DNA of 64,000 nucleotides from Micromonospora haikouensis (lineage in GTDB: Bacteria > Actinomycetota > Actinomycetes > Mycobacteriales > Micromonosporaceae): NCBI RefSeq assembly GCF_900091595.1, contig NZ_FMCW01000016.1:62001-126000 (forward strand), in the 5' to 3' direction. Position 1 is the first letter of the stretch, and each line of letters starts with the position of its first letter. Shown piece after piece: positions 17,453 through 25,764 of the stretch. The position numbers and the translations under genes were made by a program. The notes under the pieces are model-generated. The model was not told the DNA's origin and searched no databases. It worked only from the letters and a program-made list of their open reading frames with translations.

Positions 17453-18189
17453 CCGGCACCGGCGACGTCAACCGCTTCGACGGCCGGGTCGCCCTGGTCA
17501 CCGGCGCGGCGCGGGGCATCGGCGCGCGGATCGCCGCCACCCTCGCCGCGCGGGGCGCGGTCGTCGCCCACGCCGACCTGGCCGACGTCGACGACCCCGG
17601 CGGGCCGCACAGCCGCCACCGGGTCGACATCCGCTCGGCGCGCTCCTGCGCGGGCCTGGTCGCCGGGGTCCTCGACCGGCACGGCCGGCTCGACCTGCTG
17701 GTCAACAACGCCGGCGTGGTCCGCCGGGGGCCGGCGGCCACGATGACCGAGGAGGACTTCACCACCGTCCTGGACGTCAACCTCACCGGCACGTTCCGGA
17801 TGTGCCAGGCGGCGTACCCGGCGCTGCGCGCCGCCCGGGGCGCCGTGGTGAACCTCGGCTCCACCAACGGGCACATCGCCGTGCTGAACACCGTCGGCTA
17901 CTGCGTCAGCAAGGCCGGGGTGCTGCACCTGACCCGGGTGCTGGCCCTGGAGTGGGCGCGCGACGCCATCCGGGTCAACGCGGTCGGCCCGACCATCGTC
18001 CCCACCGACATGACCACCGACGTGCGCGGCGACGCCGCGTACCTCGCCGAGAAGCTGGCCACCATCCCGCTCGGCCGGATGGCGCACCCCGACGACGTCG
18101 CCAACGCCGTCGCCTACCTGCTCAGCGACGCCGCCGCGATGGTCACCGGCCAGACCGTCTTCGTCGACGGCGGCGTCACCATCCACTGA
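17449..18189 (+). CDS. Short-chain dehydrogenase/reductase
   Basis: A 246-residue classical SDR. Cofactor motif TGAARGIG, an acidic residue after strand 2 (HADLAD) suggesting NAD preference, NNAG, catalytic Ser in NLGSTNGH, Tyr and Lys in YCVSK, and the C-terminal VTGQTVFVDGG. It would oxidise or reduce an alcohol/ketone in the pathway. It is coupled to the permease gene by an ATGA overlap, which ties transport to catabolism. Confidence 0.9.
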   Translation: MTGTGDVNRFDGRVALVTGAARGIGARIAATLAARGAVVAHADLADVDDPGGPHSRHRVDIRSARSCAGLVAGVLDRHGRLDLLVNNAGVVRRGPAATMTEEDFTTVLDVNLTGTFRMCQAAYPALRAARGAVVNLGSTNGHIAVLNTVGYCVSKAGVLHLTRVLALEWARDAIRVNAVGPTIVPTDMTTDVRGDAAYLAEKLATIPLGRMAHPDDVANAVAYLLSDAAAMVTGQTVFVDGGVTIH

Positions 18190-18206
18190 GCCCCGCGGAG
18201 GAACCC

Positions 18207-19571
18207 ATGCCCCACCCGGACACCGCCGCCGCGCTCGCCGCGGTGGACACCCACTTCGACGAGTTCGTCGCCGAACTCCAGCAGCTCTGCCGCATCCGCA
18301 GCCGCCGGCAGGAGCCCGACCAGATGGCGGCCACCGCCCGGTTCATCGCCGACTCCGTGCACCGCTGGGGCGGCCAGGCCGAGATCATCGAGTGGGAGCA
18401 GTCCCACCCGTACGTGCTGGCCGAGATCCCCGGCGCGGGGCAGCGCCGGCTGCTGCACTTCACCCACTACGACGTCGAGGTCGAACCGGCCGGCGACGAC
18501 GCCGACTGGATCAGCCCGCCGTACGCGGCCGAGATCCACGACGGCCGCCTCTACGCCCGGGGCGTCGCCGACGACAAGGGCGCGCTGATGTCGCGCATCC
18601 ACGCGGTGGCCGCCTGGCGGCTGGCGGGCCTGACCCCGCCGGTGACCAGCCGGTTCATCTTCGAGGGCAAGCAGTGGCTGCACAGCCCCGGCCTCGGCTC
18701 GTTCTGCGCGGCGTACGCCGACCGGCTCGACAGCGACGCGGCGCTGTGGGAGAACTCGTGGCGCGACGGGCAGGACCGGCCGCTGCTCAAGCTCGCCGAG
18801 AAGGGCGTGCTCTACCTGCGGCTCACCGTCCGTACCCTGCCCCGGGACCTGACCAGCCAGAACACCGCGCTGCTGCCGGCCGCGACGGCCCGGCTCGCCG
18901 CCGCCCTGGCGCAGTTGCAGCGCCCCGACGGCACGGTCACCGTGCCCGGCTTCGCCGACGACGTCCGCCCGCTCACCGACGCCGAGCGTGACCTGCTCGC
19001 CGAGGTGGAGTTCGACGGCGACTTCCTGCGCGAGCGGGCCGGCGTGCGCGGCTTCACCGGCGGTCTCGACGACCGGCAGGCCGCCGTGGCGATCCGCACC
19101 GTGCCGACGCTGACCGTCGCCGGCATCGCCGGGGGCGACATGCGCGACGACGTCACCCTCGGCATCCCCGCCACCGCCGCCGCGAAGGTCGAGATCCGGC
19201 TGGTGCCCGGCCAGGACCCGCAGCGGGTCCTCGCCGCCGTCCGCGACCACCTCGCCGCCACCGGCTTCGGCGACGTCGACATCGAGGTGATGGCGACGAG
19301 CCGGCCGAACATGACCGACCACCGCGACCCGTTCGTCGCCCTGGTCGCCGACGCCGCCCGCCGCGCGTACGGCGCCGAGCCCGTGATCGAGCCGTACACC
19401 CAGTGGATCGGCAACCAGGGGGCCCTCGCCGCCCGGCCCATCGTCGGCGTCGGCGTGTCCCGCGCCGACTCCGGGGTGGACGGGCCCAACGAGAACATCC
19501 GCCTCGACGACTACCGCGACGGCATCAGGCACGTCATCGAGGTCATGGCCGCCCTGGCGGTGACCGCGTGA
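18207..19571 (+). CDS. M20-family metallopeptidase-like protein with altered active site
   Basis: A 454-residue protein with the M20 layout: catalytic domain halves around a dimerisation domain. The first metal residues are present: His87 and Asp89 in HYDVEVEP, and Asp122 in VADDKG. Three conserved spots are changed. The catalytic/metal Glu pair of the usual FEGEEEIGSP is replaced in FEGKQWLHSP (152-161). The dimer-domain His of DLHSG is Thr in DLTSQ (214-218). The late metal His before PNE is Asp425 in VDGPNENI. Family members cut peptides, carbamoyl or acyl amino acids. This one may use a different metal site, have another reaction or be inactive. The next gene overlaps by GTGA. Confidence 0.78.
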   Translation: MPHPDTAAALAAVDTHFDEFVAELQQLCRIRSRRQEPDQMAATARFIADSVHRWGGQAEIIEWEQSHPYVLAEIPGAGQRRLLHFTHYDVEVEPAGDDADWISPPYAAEIHDGRLYARGVADDKGALMSRIHAVAAWRLAGLTPPVTSRFIFEGKQWLHSPGLGSFCAAYADRLDSDAALWENSWRDGQDRPLLKLAEKGVLYLRLTVRTLPRDLTSQNTALLPAATARLAAALAQLQRPDGTVTVPGFADDVRPLTDAERDLLAEVEFDGDFLRERAGVRGFTGGLDDRQAAVAIRTVPTLTVAGIAGGDMRDDVTLGIPATAAAKVEIRLVPGQDPQRVLAAVRDHLAATGFGDVDIEVMATSRPNMTDHRDPFVALVADAARRAYGAEPVIEPYTQWIGNQGALAARPIVGVGVSRADSGVDGPNENIRLDDYRDGIRHVIEVMAALAVTA

Positions 19572-20392
19572 CCCGGGTGCGGGGCCACGCCGCGCGCGGC
19601 TACGTCGACCTGCCCCGGGGCCAAATCCACTACCGGCACGCCGGGACGCCGGGACACCCGACCCTGCTCGTCGTGCACCAGTCGCCGCTGTCGTCGGCGA
19701 CCTACGACGTGGCGCTGGCCCCGCTGGCCCGGCGCGGGCTGCACGTCGTCGCCGTGGACACCCCCGGCTTCGGGATGTCCGACGCCCCGCCGCAGCCGTG
19801 GACGATCCCGCAGTACGCCGCCGCGCTCTGGCAGACCGCCGACGCCCTCGGCCTGGACCGGGTGCACCTGCTCGGCCAGCACACCGGCGCGGTGATCGCC
19901 GCGGAGGCGGCCCTGCGGGCCCCGCACCGGGTCCGCCGGCTCATCCTGCAGGGGCTGCCGCTCTACGACGATGCCGAACGCGCCCAGAAGAAGGCGACGT
20001 ACGCCCCCGGCTACACGCCGGAGCGCGACGGGTCGCACCTGCGGGTGATCTGGGACCGCGTCTGGGGGCTCTACCCCCGGCTCAGCCCCGACGAGGCGGA
20101 CCGGCAGGTCGCCGAGTACCTGCTGACCGGGCCGGACTACGCCACCGCGTACCGGGCCGTCTTCGACCACCGGCTGGACACGGCCGCCCTGGCGGCGGTG
20201 CCGACCGTGCTGCTGCACGGCGCCGACGACCTGGTCGACCGGATGACGCCGCAGGTGCGGGCCGCCCTGCCGCACGCCCCGCTGGTCACCATCCCCGGCG
20301 GCACCGACTTCGTGGCGGACGAGCAGCCCGAGGCGTTCGCCGACGCCGTGGCCGCCCAGTGCGACCTCGACGCCCCGGCGGTGACCCCGTGA
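19568..20392 (+). CDS. Alpha/beta hydrolase fold protein lacking the nucleophile serine
   Basis: A 274-residue alpha/beta hydrolase-fold protein: HQSPLSS oxyanion region (37-43), DTPGFGMSD, the nucleophile elbow, the acid-site strand VLLHGADDLVD and a C-terminal helix after EQPEAF. At the elbow GxSxG reads GQHTG (103-107), with His105 in place of Ser. The expected catalytic His position is Thr246 in PGGTDF. I recall a subfamily with HQTPRS and GHHTG signatures, so this may be a family trait and not decay. The chemistry is unknown. GTG start overlaps the M20-like stop. Confidence 0.8.
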   Translation: MTRVRGHAARGYVDLPRGQIHYRHAGTPGHPTLLVVHQSPLSSATYDVALAPLARRGLHVVAVDTPGFGMSDAPPQPWTIPQYAAALWQTADALGLDRVHLLGQHTGAVIAAEAALRAPHRVRRLILQGLPLYDDAERAQKKATYAPGYTPERDGSHLRVIWDRVWGLYPRLSPDEADRQVAEYLLTGPDYATAYRAVFDHRLDTAALAAVPTVLLHGADDLVDRMTPQVRAALPHAPLVTIPGGTDFVADEQPEAFADAVAAQCDLDAPAVTP

Positions 20393-20401
20393 CCCGGTCC
20401 C

Positions 20402-21382
20402 ATGTCCGGCGCTGAACCCACCGCCGCGGCGGCGCCACCGGTGGTGGGCCCACCACCGGTGGAACCGGCCGCGCTCGCCGCCGGGCTGGGCGCGGTCTAC
20501 CTGCTGTGGGGCTCCACCTACCTGGGCAACCGGGTGGCCCTGGAGAGCCTGCCGCCGATGGTCTCCACCGCCGGCCGGTTCCTCGCCGCCGGGGCCCTGG
20601 TGCTCGCGGTGGTCGCGGCCCGCAACGGAGCGGACCGGCTGCGCCTGCCCCGCGACCGGTGGCCCGGCGTGCTGGCCGGCGGCCTCCTCATGGTCGGGGC
20701 GGGCAGCGCCCTGCTCGCCGTCGGCCAGCAGTACGTGTCGTCCGGCCTGGCCTCCCTGCTCGTCGCCGCGATGCCGCTGTGGGTGCTGGCGATCCGCCTC
20801 GGCGGCGGGCAGCGCCCCCGGCCGGCGGCCGTCGTGGGGGTCCTCGGCGGACTCGCCGGGCTGGCCCTGCTGGTGCTCGCCGGTGACCAGCGCCTGCACC
20901 TGGCCGGGATCGCCACCATCGTGGCGTCCACCATGGTCTGGGCGGCCGGCTCGACGCTGACCCAACGGCTGCCCGCCCCGGCCGACCACCTGGTCGGCAC
21001 CGGCTGGCAGATGCTCGCCGGCGGCGCGGCCGTGGCGGTGGCCGCCCTGCCCGCCGGCGAGTGGCATCGCCTGCGCCTGGCCGAGGTCACCGGCCGCTCC
21101 TGGGTCGCCTGGACCTACCTGATGCTGGTCTGCACCGTCGTCGGGTTCAGCGTCTACACCTGGCTGCTGCGCCGCGCGCCCCTGCAACTCGTGGCCACGT
21201 ACGCCTACGTGAACCCGGTGATCGCGGTGCTGCTGGGCATGGTGGTGCTCGACGAGCGGCTCACCGGCCGGCAGGTGCTCGCCGGTGCCGTCGTGCTCGC
21301 CTCGGTGGCGCTCGTCGTCGCCGTGGAACGGCAGCGGCAGTTGCGAGGATTGCCGCCGGGCACCCCCGCGACACCACCGTGA
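20402..21382 (+). CDS. EamA/DMT family transporter
   Basis: A 326-residue membrane protein with ten predicted helices in two EamA repeats: YLLWGSTYLGNRVALESLPP in the first, and YAYVNPVIAVLLGMVVLDERLTGRQVLAGAVVLASVAL at the end of the second. The family moves amino acids, nucleosides or related metabolites, often outward. Its place within the catabolic cluster suggests movement of the substrate or an intermediate. ATG is 9 bases after the hydrolase stop. Confidence 0.88.
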   Translation: MSGAEPTAAAAPPVVGPPPVEPAALAAGLGAVYLLWGSTYLGNRVALESLPPMVSTAGRFLAAGALVLAVVAARNGADRLRLPRDRWPGVLAGGLLMVGAGSALLAVGQQYVSSGLASLLVAAMPLWVLAIRLGGGQRPRPAAVVGVLGGLAGLALLVLAGDQRLHLAGIATIVASTMVWAAGSTLTQRLPAPADHLVGTGWQMLAGGAAVAVAALPAGEWHRLRLAEVTGRSWVAWTYLMLVCTVVGFSVYTWLLRRAPLQLVATYAYVNPVIAVLLGMVVLDERLTGRQVLAGAVVLASVALVVAVERQRQLRGLPPGTPATPP

Positions 21383-21428
21383 CCGGCGGTGACCCTTCCG
21401 CCCGCGTCCGCCCACAGTGAGGACAGAC

Positions 21429-22241
21429 ATGACCACCACCCCCCTCGCCGCACCCGATGACCGGCGGGTCCGCTCCGGCCTCGGCCGGGCCCTCGACGTC
21501 ATCAACATCATCGCCACCCGGGCACCGGAGACCCTCGGGGTGTCCACCATCGCCCGCGAGCTGGGGCTGCCGAAGGCGGTCGCGTACCGGATCCTGAAGG
21601 AGCTGGCCGCCGACGAGTTCCTCGACTTCGACGAGGACACCAAGCGCTACCGGCTCGGCGCCGGGGCGCTCGCGGTGGGCCTGGCCGCCCTGCGCGCGCT
21701 GGACGTCCCGGAGATCGCCCGCCGGTACCTGGTCCGGCTGGTCCGTCGCACCGGCGAGACCGCCACCCTGTCGGTGCGGCAGGGCTCGATCCGGGTCTAC
21801 ATCGACCAGGTGCTCTCCCCGCACGAGGTCCGCATGTCGGTGTCCCTGGGCACCAGCCACCCGCTGCACTCCGGCTCGTCGTCCAAGGCCATCCTCGCGG
21901 CGCTGCCCGCCGTGGAGCTCGACGAGTACCTGGCCCAGCCGCTGGAGCGGGTCACCCCCTCGACCATCACCGACCCGGCCGTGCTGCGCGACGAACTGGC
22001 CCACATCCGCCGGCAGGGCTACGCGGTGAGCATCGGAGAGCGGCAGAACGGCGCGGGCAGCGTCGCCGCCGCCATCCGGTACGGCACCGGCCAGGTCTTC
22101 GGCTCCATCTCCCTGTGCGGGCCGCAGGACCGGTTCACCCGGCAGGTCTGCGCCGACCACGGGGCGCTGGTGGCCGCCGCAGCCGCCGACATCTCCGCCG
22201 AGCTGGGCTACCACCCGCCGGCCGACCGGGCAGAGGGGTGA
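21429..22241 (+). CDS. IclR-family transcriptional regulator
   Basis: A 270-residue regulator. N-terminal winged HTH at ~15-75 (LGRALDVINII, VSTIARELGLPKAVAYRILKELAADEFL). C-terminal IclR effector domain ~95-260 (GTSHPLHSGSSSKAILAALP, IRRQGYAVSIGERQNGAGSVAAAI). ATG 21429 is chosen over GTG 21417 because GAGGA sits 5 bases before it. IclR proteins control catabolic operons and respond to pathway intermediates, so this is the probable local regulator of the cluster. Confidence 0.88.
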   Translation: MTTTPLAAPDDRRVRSGLGRALDVINIIATRAPETLGVSTIARELGLPKAVAYRILKELAADEFLDFDEDTKRYRLGAGALAVGLAALRALDVPEIARRYLVRLVRRTGETATLSVRQGSIRVYIDQVLSPHEVRMSVSLGTSHPLHSGSSSKAILAALPAVELDEYLAQPLERVTPSTITDPAVLRDELAHIRRQGYAVSIGERQNGAGSVAAAIRYGTGQVFGSISLCGPQDRFTRQVCADHGALVAAAAADISAELGYHPPADRAEG

Positions 22242-23461
22242 CCGCCGTGACCACACCGACCACGCCCGCCGACGGCCCGCTCGCCGGGCTGCGCGTGCTG
22301 GACGCCTCCACGATTCTCGCCGGGCCGCTGTGCTGCCAGATCCTCGGCGACTTCGGCGCCGACGTCGTGAAGATCGAGCACCCGACCGCCGGGGACAGCA
22401 TGCGGGGGCACGGCAAGGCCAAGGACGGCCACCCGCTGTGGTGGAAGGAAATCTCCCGCAACAAGCGCACCATCGGGCTGAGCCTGTCCGCCCCGGAGGG
22501 CGCGGCGCTGCTGCTGCGCCTGGCCGCCCGGGCCGACGTGCTGGTGGAGAACTTCCGCCCCGGCACCCTGGAGCGCTGGGGGATCGGCCCGGCGCAGCTG
22601 CACGCGGTCAACCCCGGCCTGGTCATCGCCCGGATCACCGGCTTCGGCCAGACCGGCCCGTACGCCTCCCGCGCCGGCTTCGGCACCCTCGCCGAGGCGA
22701 TGAGCGGCTTCGCCCACCTCACCGGCGCCGCCGACGGCCCGCCCACCCTGCCCGCGTTCGGCCTGGCCGACAGCATCTGCGGCATCGCCGCCTCCTCGGC
22801 GGTGCTGATGGCGCTGCGCCACCGCGACCGCACCGGCGAGGGTCAGGTCGTCGACCTGAGCCTGCTGGAGCCGATCATGACGGCGGTCGGTCCCGGCCCG
22901 ACCGTCTACGACCAGCTCGGCGTCGTCGAGCAGCGCAACGGCAACCGGTCGGTCAACAACGCGCCCCGCAACACCTACCGCACCAGCGACGGGGCGTGGG
23001 TCGCCGTCTCCACCAGCGCCCAGGCCATCGCCGAACGGGTGCTGCGCCTGGTGGGCCACCCCGAGGTCATCGACGAGCCCTGGTTCCGCACCGGCGCCGG
23101 CCGCGCCGGGCACGCCGACGAACTCGACGGGTACGTCGGCGGGTGGATCGCCCAGCGCACCCGCGACGAGGTCAGCCGCGCGTTCACCGAGGCCGGCGCG
23201 GCCGTCGCCCCCGTCTACAGCGCCCGCGACATCGCCGAGGACCCGCACGTGCGGGCCACGGAGATGCTCACCACCGTCGACGACGCCGACCTCGGGCCGG
23301 TGCGGATGCACAACGTGATGTGGCGGATGTCCGCGACCCCCGGACGGATCCGCTTCACCGGGCGCGCCCTCGGGGCCGACACCGAATCCCTGCTGATCGA
23401 CGAACTCGGCTGCGACCCGGCCGAGATCGCCGATCTCCGAGCCCGCCACATCGTCGCCTGA
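22238..23461 (+). CDS. CaiB/BaiF (type III) CoA-transferase
   Basis: A 407-residue CoA-transferase: opening GLRVLDASTILAGPLCCQILGDFGADVVKIEHP; ENFRPGTLERWG; and the catalytic Asp in FGLADSICG, preceded by GFGTLAEAMSGFAHLTG. It moves CoA between carboxylic acids and so activates a pathway acid. GTG 22238 overlaps the IclR stop (GTGA); GTG 22247 is an in-frame alternative with GAGGGG nine bases before it. With the CitE-like lyase at 27233 it suggests an acyl-CoA stage late in the pathway. Confidence 0.88.
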   Translation: MTAVTTPTTPADGPLAGLRVLDASTILAGPLCCQILGDFGADVVKIEHPTAGDSMRGHGKAKDGHPLWWKEISRNKRTIGLSLSAPEGAALLLRLAARADVLVENFRPGTLERWGIGPAQLHAVNPGLVIARITGFGQTGPYASRAGFGTLAEAMSGFAHLTGAADGPPTLPAFGLADSICGIAASSAVLMALRHRDRTGEGQVVDLSLLEPIMTAVGPGPTVYDQLGVVEQRNGNRSVNNAPRNTYRTSDGAWVAVSTSAQAIAERVLRLVGHPEVIDEPWFRTGAGRAGHADELDGYVGGWIAQRTRDEVSRAFTEAGAAVAPVYSARDIAEDPHVRATEMLTTVDDADLGPVRMHNVMWRMSATPGRIRFTGRALGADTESLLIDELGCDPAEIADLRARHIVA

Positions 23462-23494
23462 CGGCGTGGCCGAACCGCTGAAACGTGAGGAACC

Positions 23495-24334
23495 GTGACG
23501 ACCACCGCCCGCCACGCCGACCGGCTGCTCGACGCCGTCCGCGCCGGAGTCGAGATCTACGACCTCGGCCGGCTGCTCTCGATCGGCATGCCCCAGTCGC
23601 CGAACCACCCGCCGTTCTGGCTGACCATGCCGCGCCGGCACGGTGACATGGTCCGCGCCGACGGCGGCTCGGCGGCCAACGACCTGCTGGTGATGGGCAC
23701 CCACGTCGGCACGCACGTCGACGCCCTCGCCCACGTCTCCCACGACGGGCTGCTGCACGGCGGCGCGGACGCCGCCGCCGCCCAGTCCGGCGGGCGGTTC
23801 ACCGAACTCGGCGTGCACACCGTCGCGCCGATGGTCCGCCGGGGCGTCCTGCTCGACGTCCCCGCCGCCCTCGGCCGGCCCGACTGCCCGGCCGGCTACG
23901 AGATCACCCCGGCCGACCTGGACGCCGCCGTCGACCGGCAGGGCACCCCCGTGGAGCCCGGCGACGTGGTGCTGATCCGCAGCGGCTGGGGCCGGCACTT
24001 CGACGACCCCGACCGCACCCGCTACGTCGGCCACGACTCCGGCGTGCCGGGCGTGGGCGCCGACGGGGCGCGATGGCTCGCCGCGCGCGGCGTGCACGCC
24101 GCCGGGGCCGACACCATCGCCTTCGAGTGCCTGCGCCCCGGCCAGGGTCACAGCAGCCTGCCCGCGCACCGGATCCTCCTGGTCGAGCACGGCGTCTACC
24201 TGATCGAGGCGATGGCGCTGGAGGAACTCGCCCGCGACGCGGTGCACGAGTTCACCTTCGTGCTGGCCCCGCTGCCCCTGTACGGGGCCACCGGCTCGCC
24301 GGTGCGCCCGCTGGCGGTGGTCGGCCGTGGCTGA
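23495..24334 (+). CDS. Cyclase-family metal-dependent hydrolase
   Basis: A 279-residue protein of the cyclase/kynurenine formamidase superfamily. The metal motif HxGTHxDxxxH is intact in THVGTHVDALAHVSHDG, and a downstream metal/acid region appears in GADTIAFECLRP. Members hydrolyse formamides, isatin and other cyclic amides or lactones. It fits a ring-opening or amide-cleaving step. GTG 23495 follows GTGAGGAACC. Confidence 0.85.
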   Translation: MTTTARHADRLLDAVRAGVEIYDLGRLLSIGMPQSPNHPPFWLTMPRRHGDMVRADGGSAANDLLVMGTHVGTHVDALAHVSHDGLLHGGADAAAAQSGGRFTELGVHTVAPMVRRGVLLDVPAALGRPDCPAGYEITPADLDAAVDRQGTPVEPGDVVLIRSGWGRHFDDPDRTRYVGHDSGVPGVGADGARWLAARGVHAAGADTIAFECLRPGQGHSSLPAHRILLVEHGVYLIEAMALEELARDAVHEFTFVLAPLPLYGATGSPVRPLAVVGRG

Positions 24335-25760
24335 GCCGACCCTCGGGCGGGCCCTGGCCGCGTTCGCCGCCGACACGCCCGCCGCCGCGCTGCCCGCCGC
24401 CGTCGTCGACAGCGTCCGCCAGCGGGTGCTCGACGTCGTCGGGCTCTGCGTGGCCGCCGTCGACCTGCCGAGCAGCCGGGCCGCCCTCGCGTACGTCCGC
24501 GACCAGGGCGGGCGGGGGCAGGCCCGGGCGATCGGGGTCGCCGACCCGGTGCCCGCCGCGCTGGCCGCGTTCGCCAACGGGGTGCTCGCGCACTCGCTGG
24601 ACTACGACGACACCCACCTGCCGTCGGTGCTGCACCCGAGCGCGTCGGTGGTGCCGGCCGCGCTCGCCGCCGCCGAACTCACCGGCGCGTCCGGCCGGGA
24701 GACCGTCGCCGCCGTCGCGGTGGGCCTGGAGGTCTGCGTGCGGCTCGGCATGGCCGGCTACGACCGCGCCGCCGGCAACTCGGTCTTCTTCGAGCACGGC
24801 CAGCACGCCACCTCCATCTGCGGCACCCTCGGCGGGGCGGTCGCCGCCGCCCGGCTGTTCGGGCTGGACGCCGGGCGCACCCTCGACGCGCTGGGCGTGG
24901 CCGCCTCCATGGCGGCCGGGCTGATCGAGGCCAACCGCACCGGCGGCACCGTCAAGCGGATCCACTGCGGCTGGGCGGCGCACTCGGCGGTGAGCGCGGC
25001 GGCCCTGGCCCGGCACGGCATCACCGGCCCGCCCACCGTCCTGGAGGGCCGGTTCGGCTTCTTCGAGGCGTTCCTGCGCGGCGAGTACGACCCGGCGGAG
25101 ATCACCGCGGGGCTGGGCGTCGACTGGGCCGTGCCGGACATCTTCTTCAAGCCCTACCCGGCCAACCACTTCACCCACGCGGCCATCGACGCGGCCCTGG
25201 CGCTGCGGCGACGCGGCGTACGCCCGGCCGACGTCGAGTCGGTCACCCTCGGCGTGCCCACCCCGGTCATCCGCACCATCGGGCAGCCCATCGACCGCAA
25301 GCGCCGTCCCACCACCGGCTACGAGGCCCAGTTCAGCGGCCCGTACGCGGTCGCCGCCGGCCTGCACGGCGGCGGGGTGCTCGGCGTCGGCCCGGACGAC
25401 TTCACCGACGCCCTCGCCGTCGAGGAGTCCCGCCGGGCCGTGATGGCCCGCGTCGACGTGGTGCCCGACGAGCGCTGCGACGAGATCTTCCCGCACCAGT
25501 TCCCGGCCGTGCTGCGCGTGGTCACCCGCGACGGCCGGGAGTGGACCGAGGAGGTCCTGGCCAACCGGGGCGGGCCGGCCCGCCCGCTGACCACCGCCGA
25601 GCTGGCCCTGAAGTTCCGGCACAACGTCGCCGGTCGGCTGCCCGCCGACGTCGCCGGGGCCGTCGAGCGGGAGATCGCCGCCCTCGACACCGCCACCGAC
25701 GTGCGACGACTGGCCGACCTGCTCGCCGCCGCCGCGGCACCCGACACCCGACAGGAGTGA
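24327..25760 (+). CDS. MmgE/PrpD family protein
   Basis: A 477-residue protein of the MmgE/PrpD family (2-methylcitrate dehydratase, cis-aconitate decarboxylase, iminodisuccinate epimerase relatives). Recognisable parts: HSLDYDDTHLPSVLHPSASVVPAALA near 89-115, GGTVKRIHCGWAAHSA near 207, and FKPYPANHFTHAAIDAAL near 275 with catalytic-region His. It would act on a branched di- or tricarboxylate. GTG 24327 overlaps the cyclase gene by 8 bases. A dehydration, decarboxylation or epimerisation role is inferred. Confidence 0.85.
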   Translation: MAEPTLGRALAAFAADTPAAALPAAVVDSVRQRVLDVVGLCVAAVDLPSSRAALAYVRDQGGRGQARAIGVADPVPAALAAFANGVLAHSLDYDDTHLPSVLHPSASVVPAALAAAELTGASGRETVAAVAVGLEVCVRLGMAGYDRAAGNSVFFEHGQHATSICGTLGGAVAAARLFGLDAGRTLDALGVAASMAAGLIEANRTGGTVKRIHCGWAAHSAVSAAALARHGITGPPTVLEGRFGFFEAFLRGEYDPAEITAGLGVDWAVPDIFFKPYPANHFTHAAIDAALALRRRGVRPADVESVTLGVPTPVIRTIGQPIDRKRRPTTGYEAQFSGPYAVAAGLHGGGVLGVGPDDFTDALAVEESRRAVMARVDVVPDERCDEIFPHQFPAVLRVVTRDGREWTEEVLANRGGPARPLTTAELALKFRHNVAGRLPADVAGAVEREIAALDTATDVRRLADLLAAAAAPDTRQE

Positions 25761-25764
25761 GCGC

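Noticed and set aside
20402..21382. Drug exporter as an antibiotic resistance gene
   Set aside because: The EamA family and its place in a catabolic operon favour metabolite transport; nothing points to resistance.
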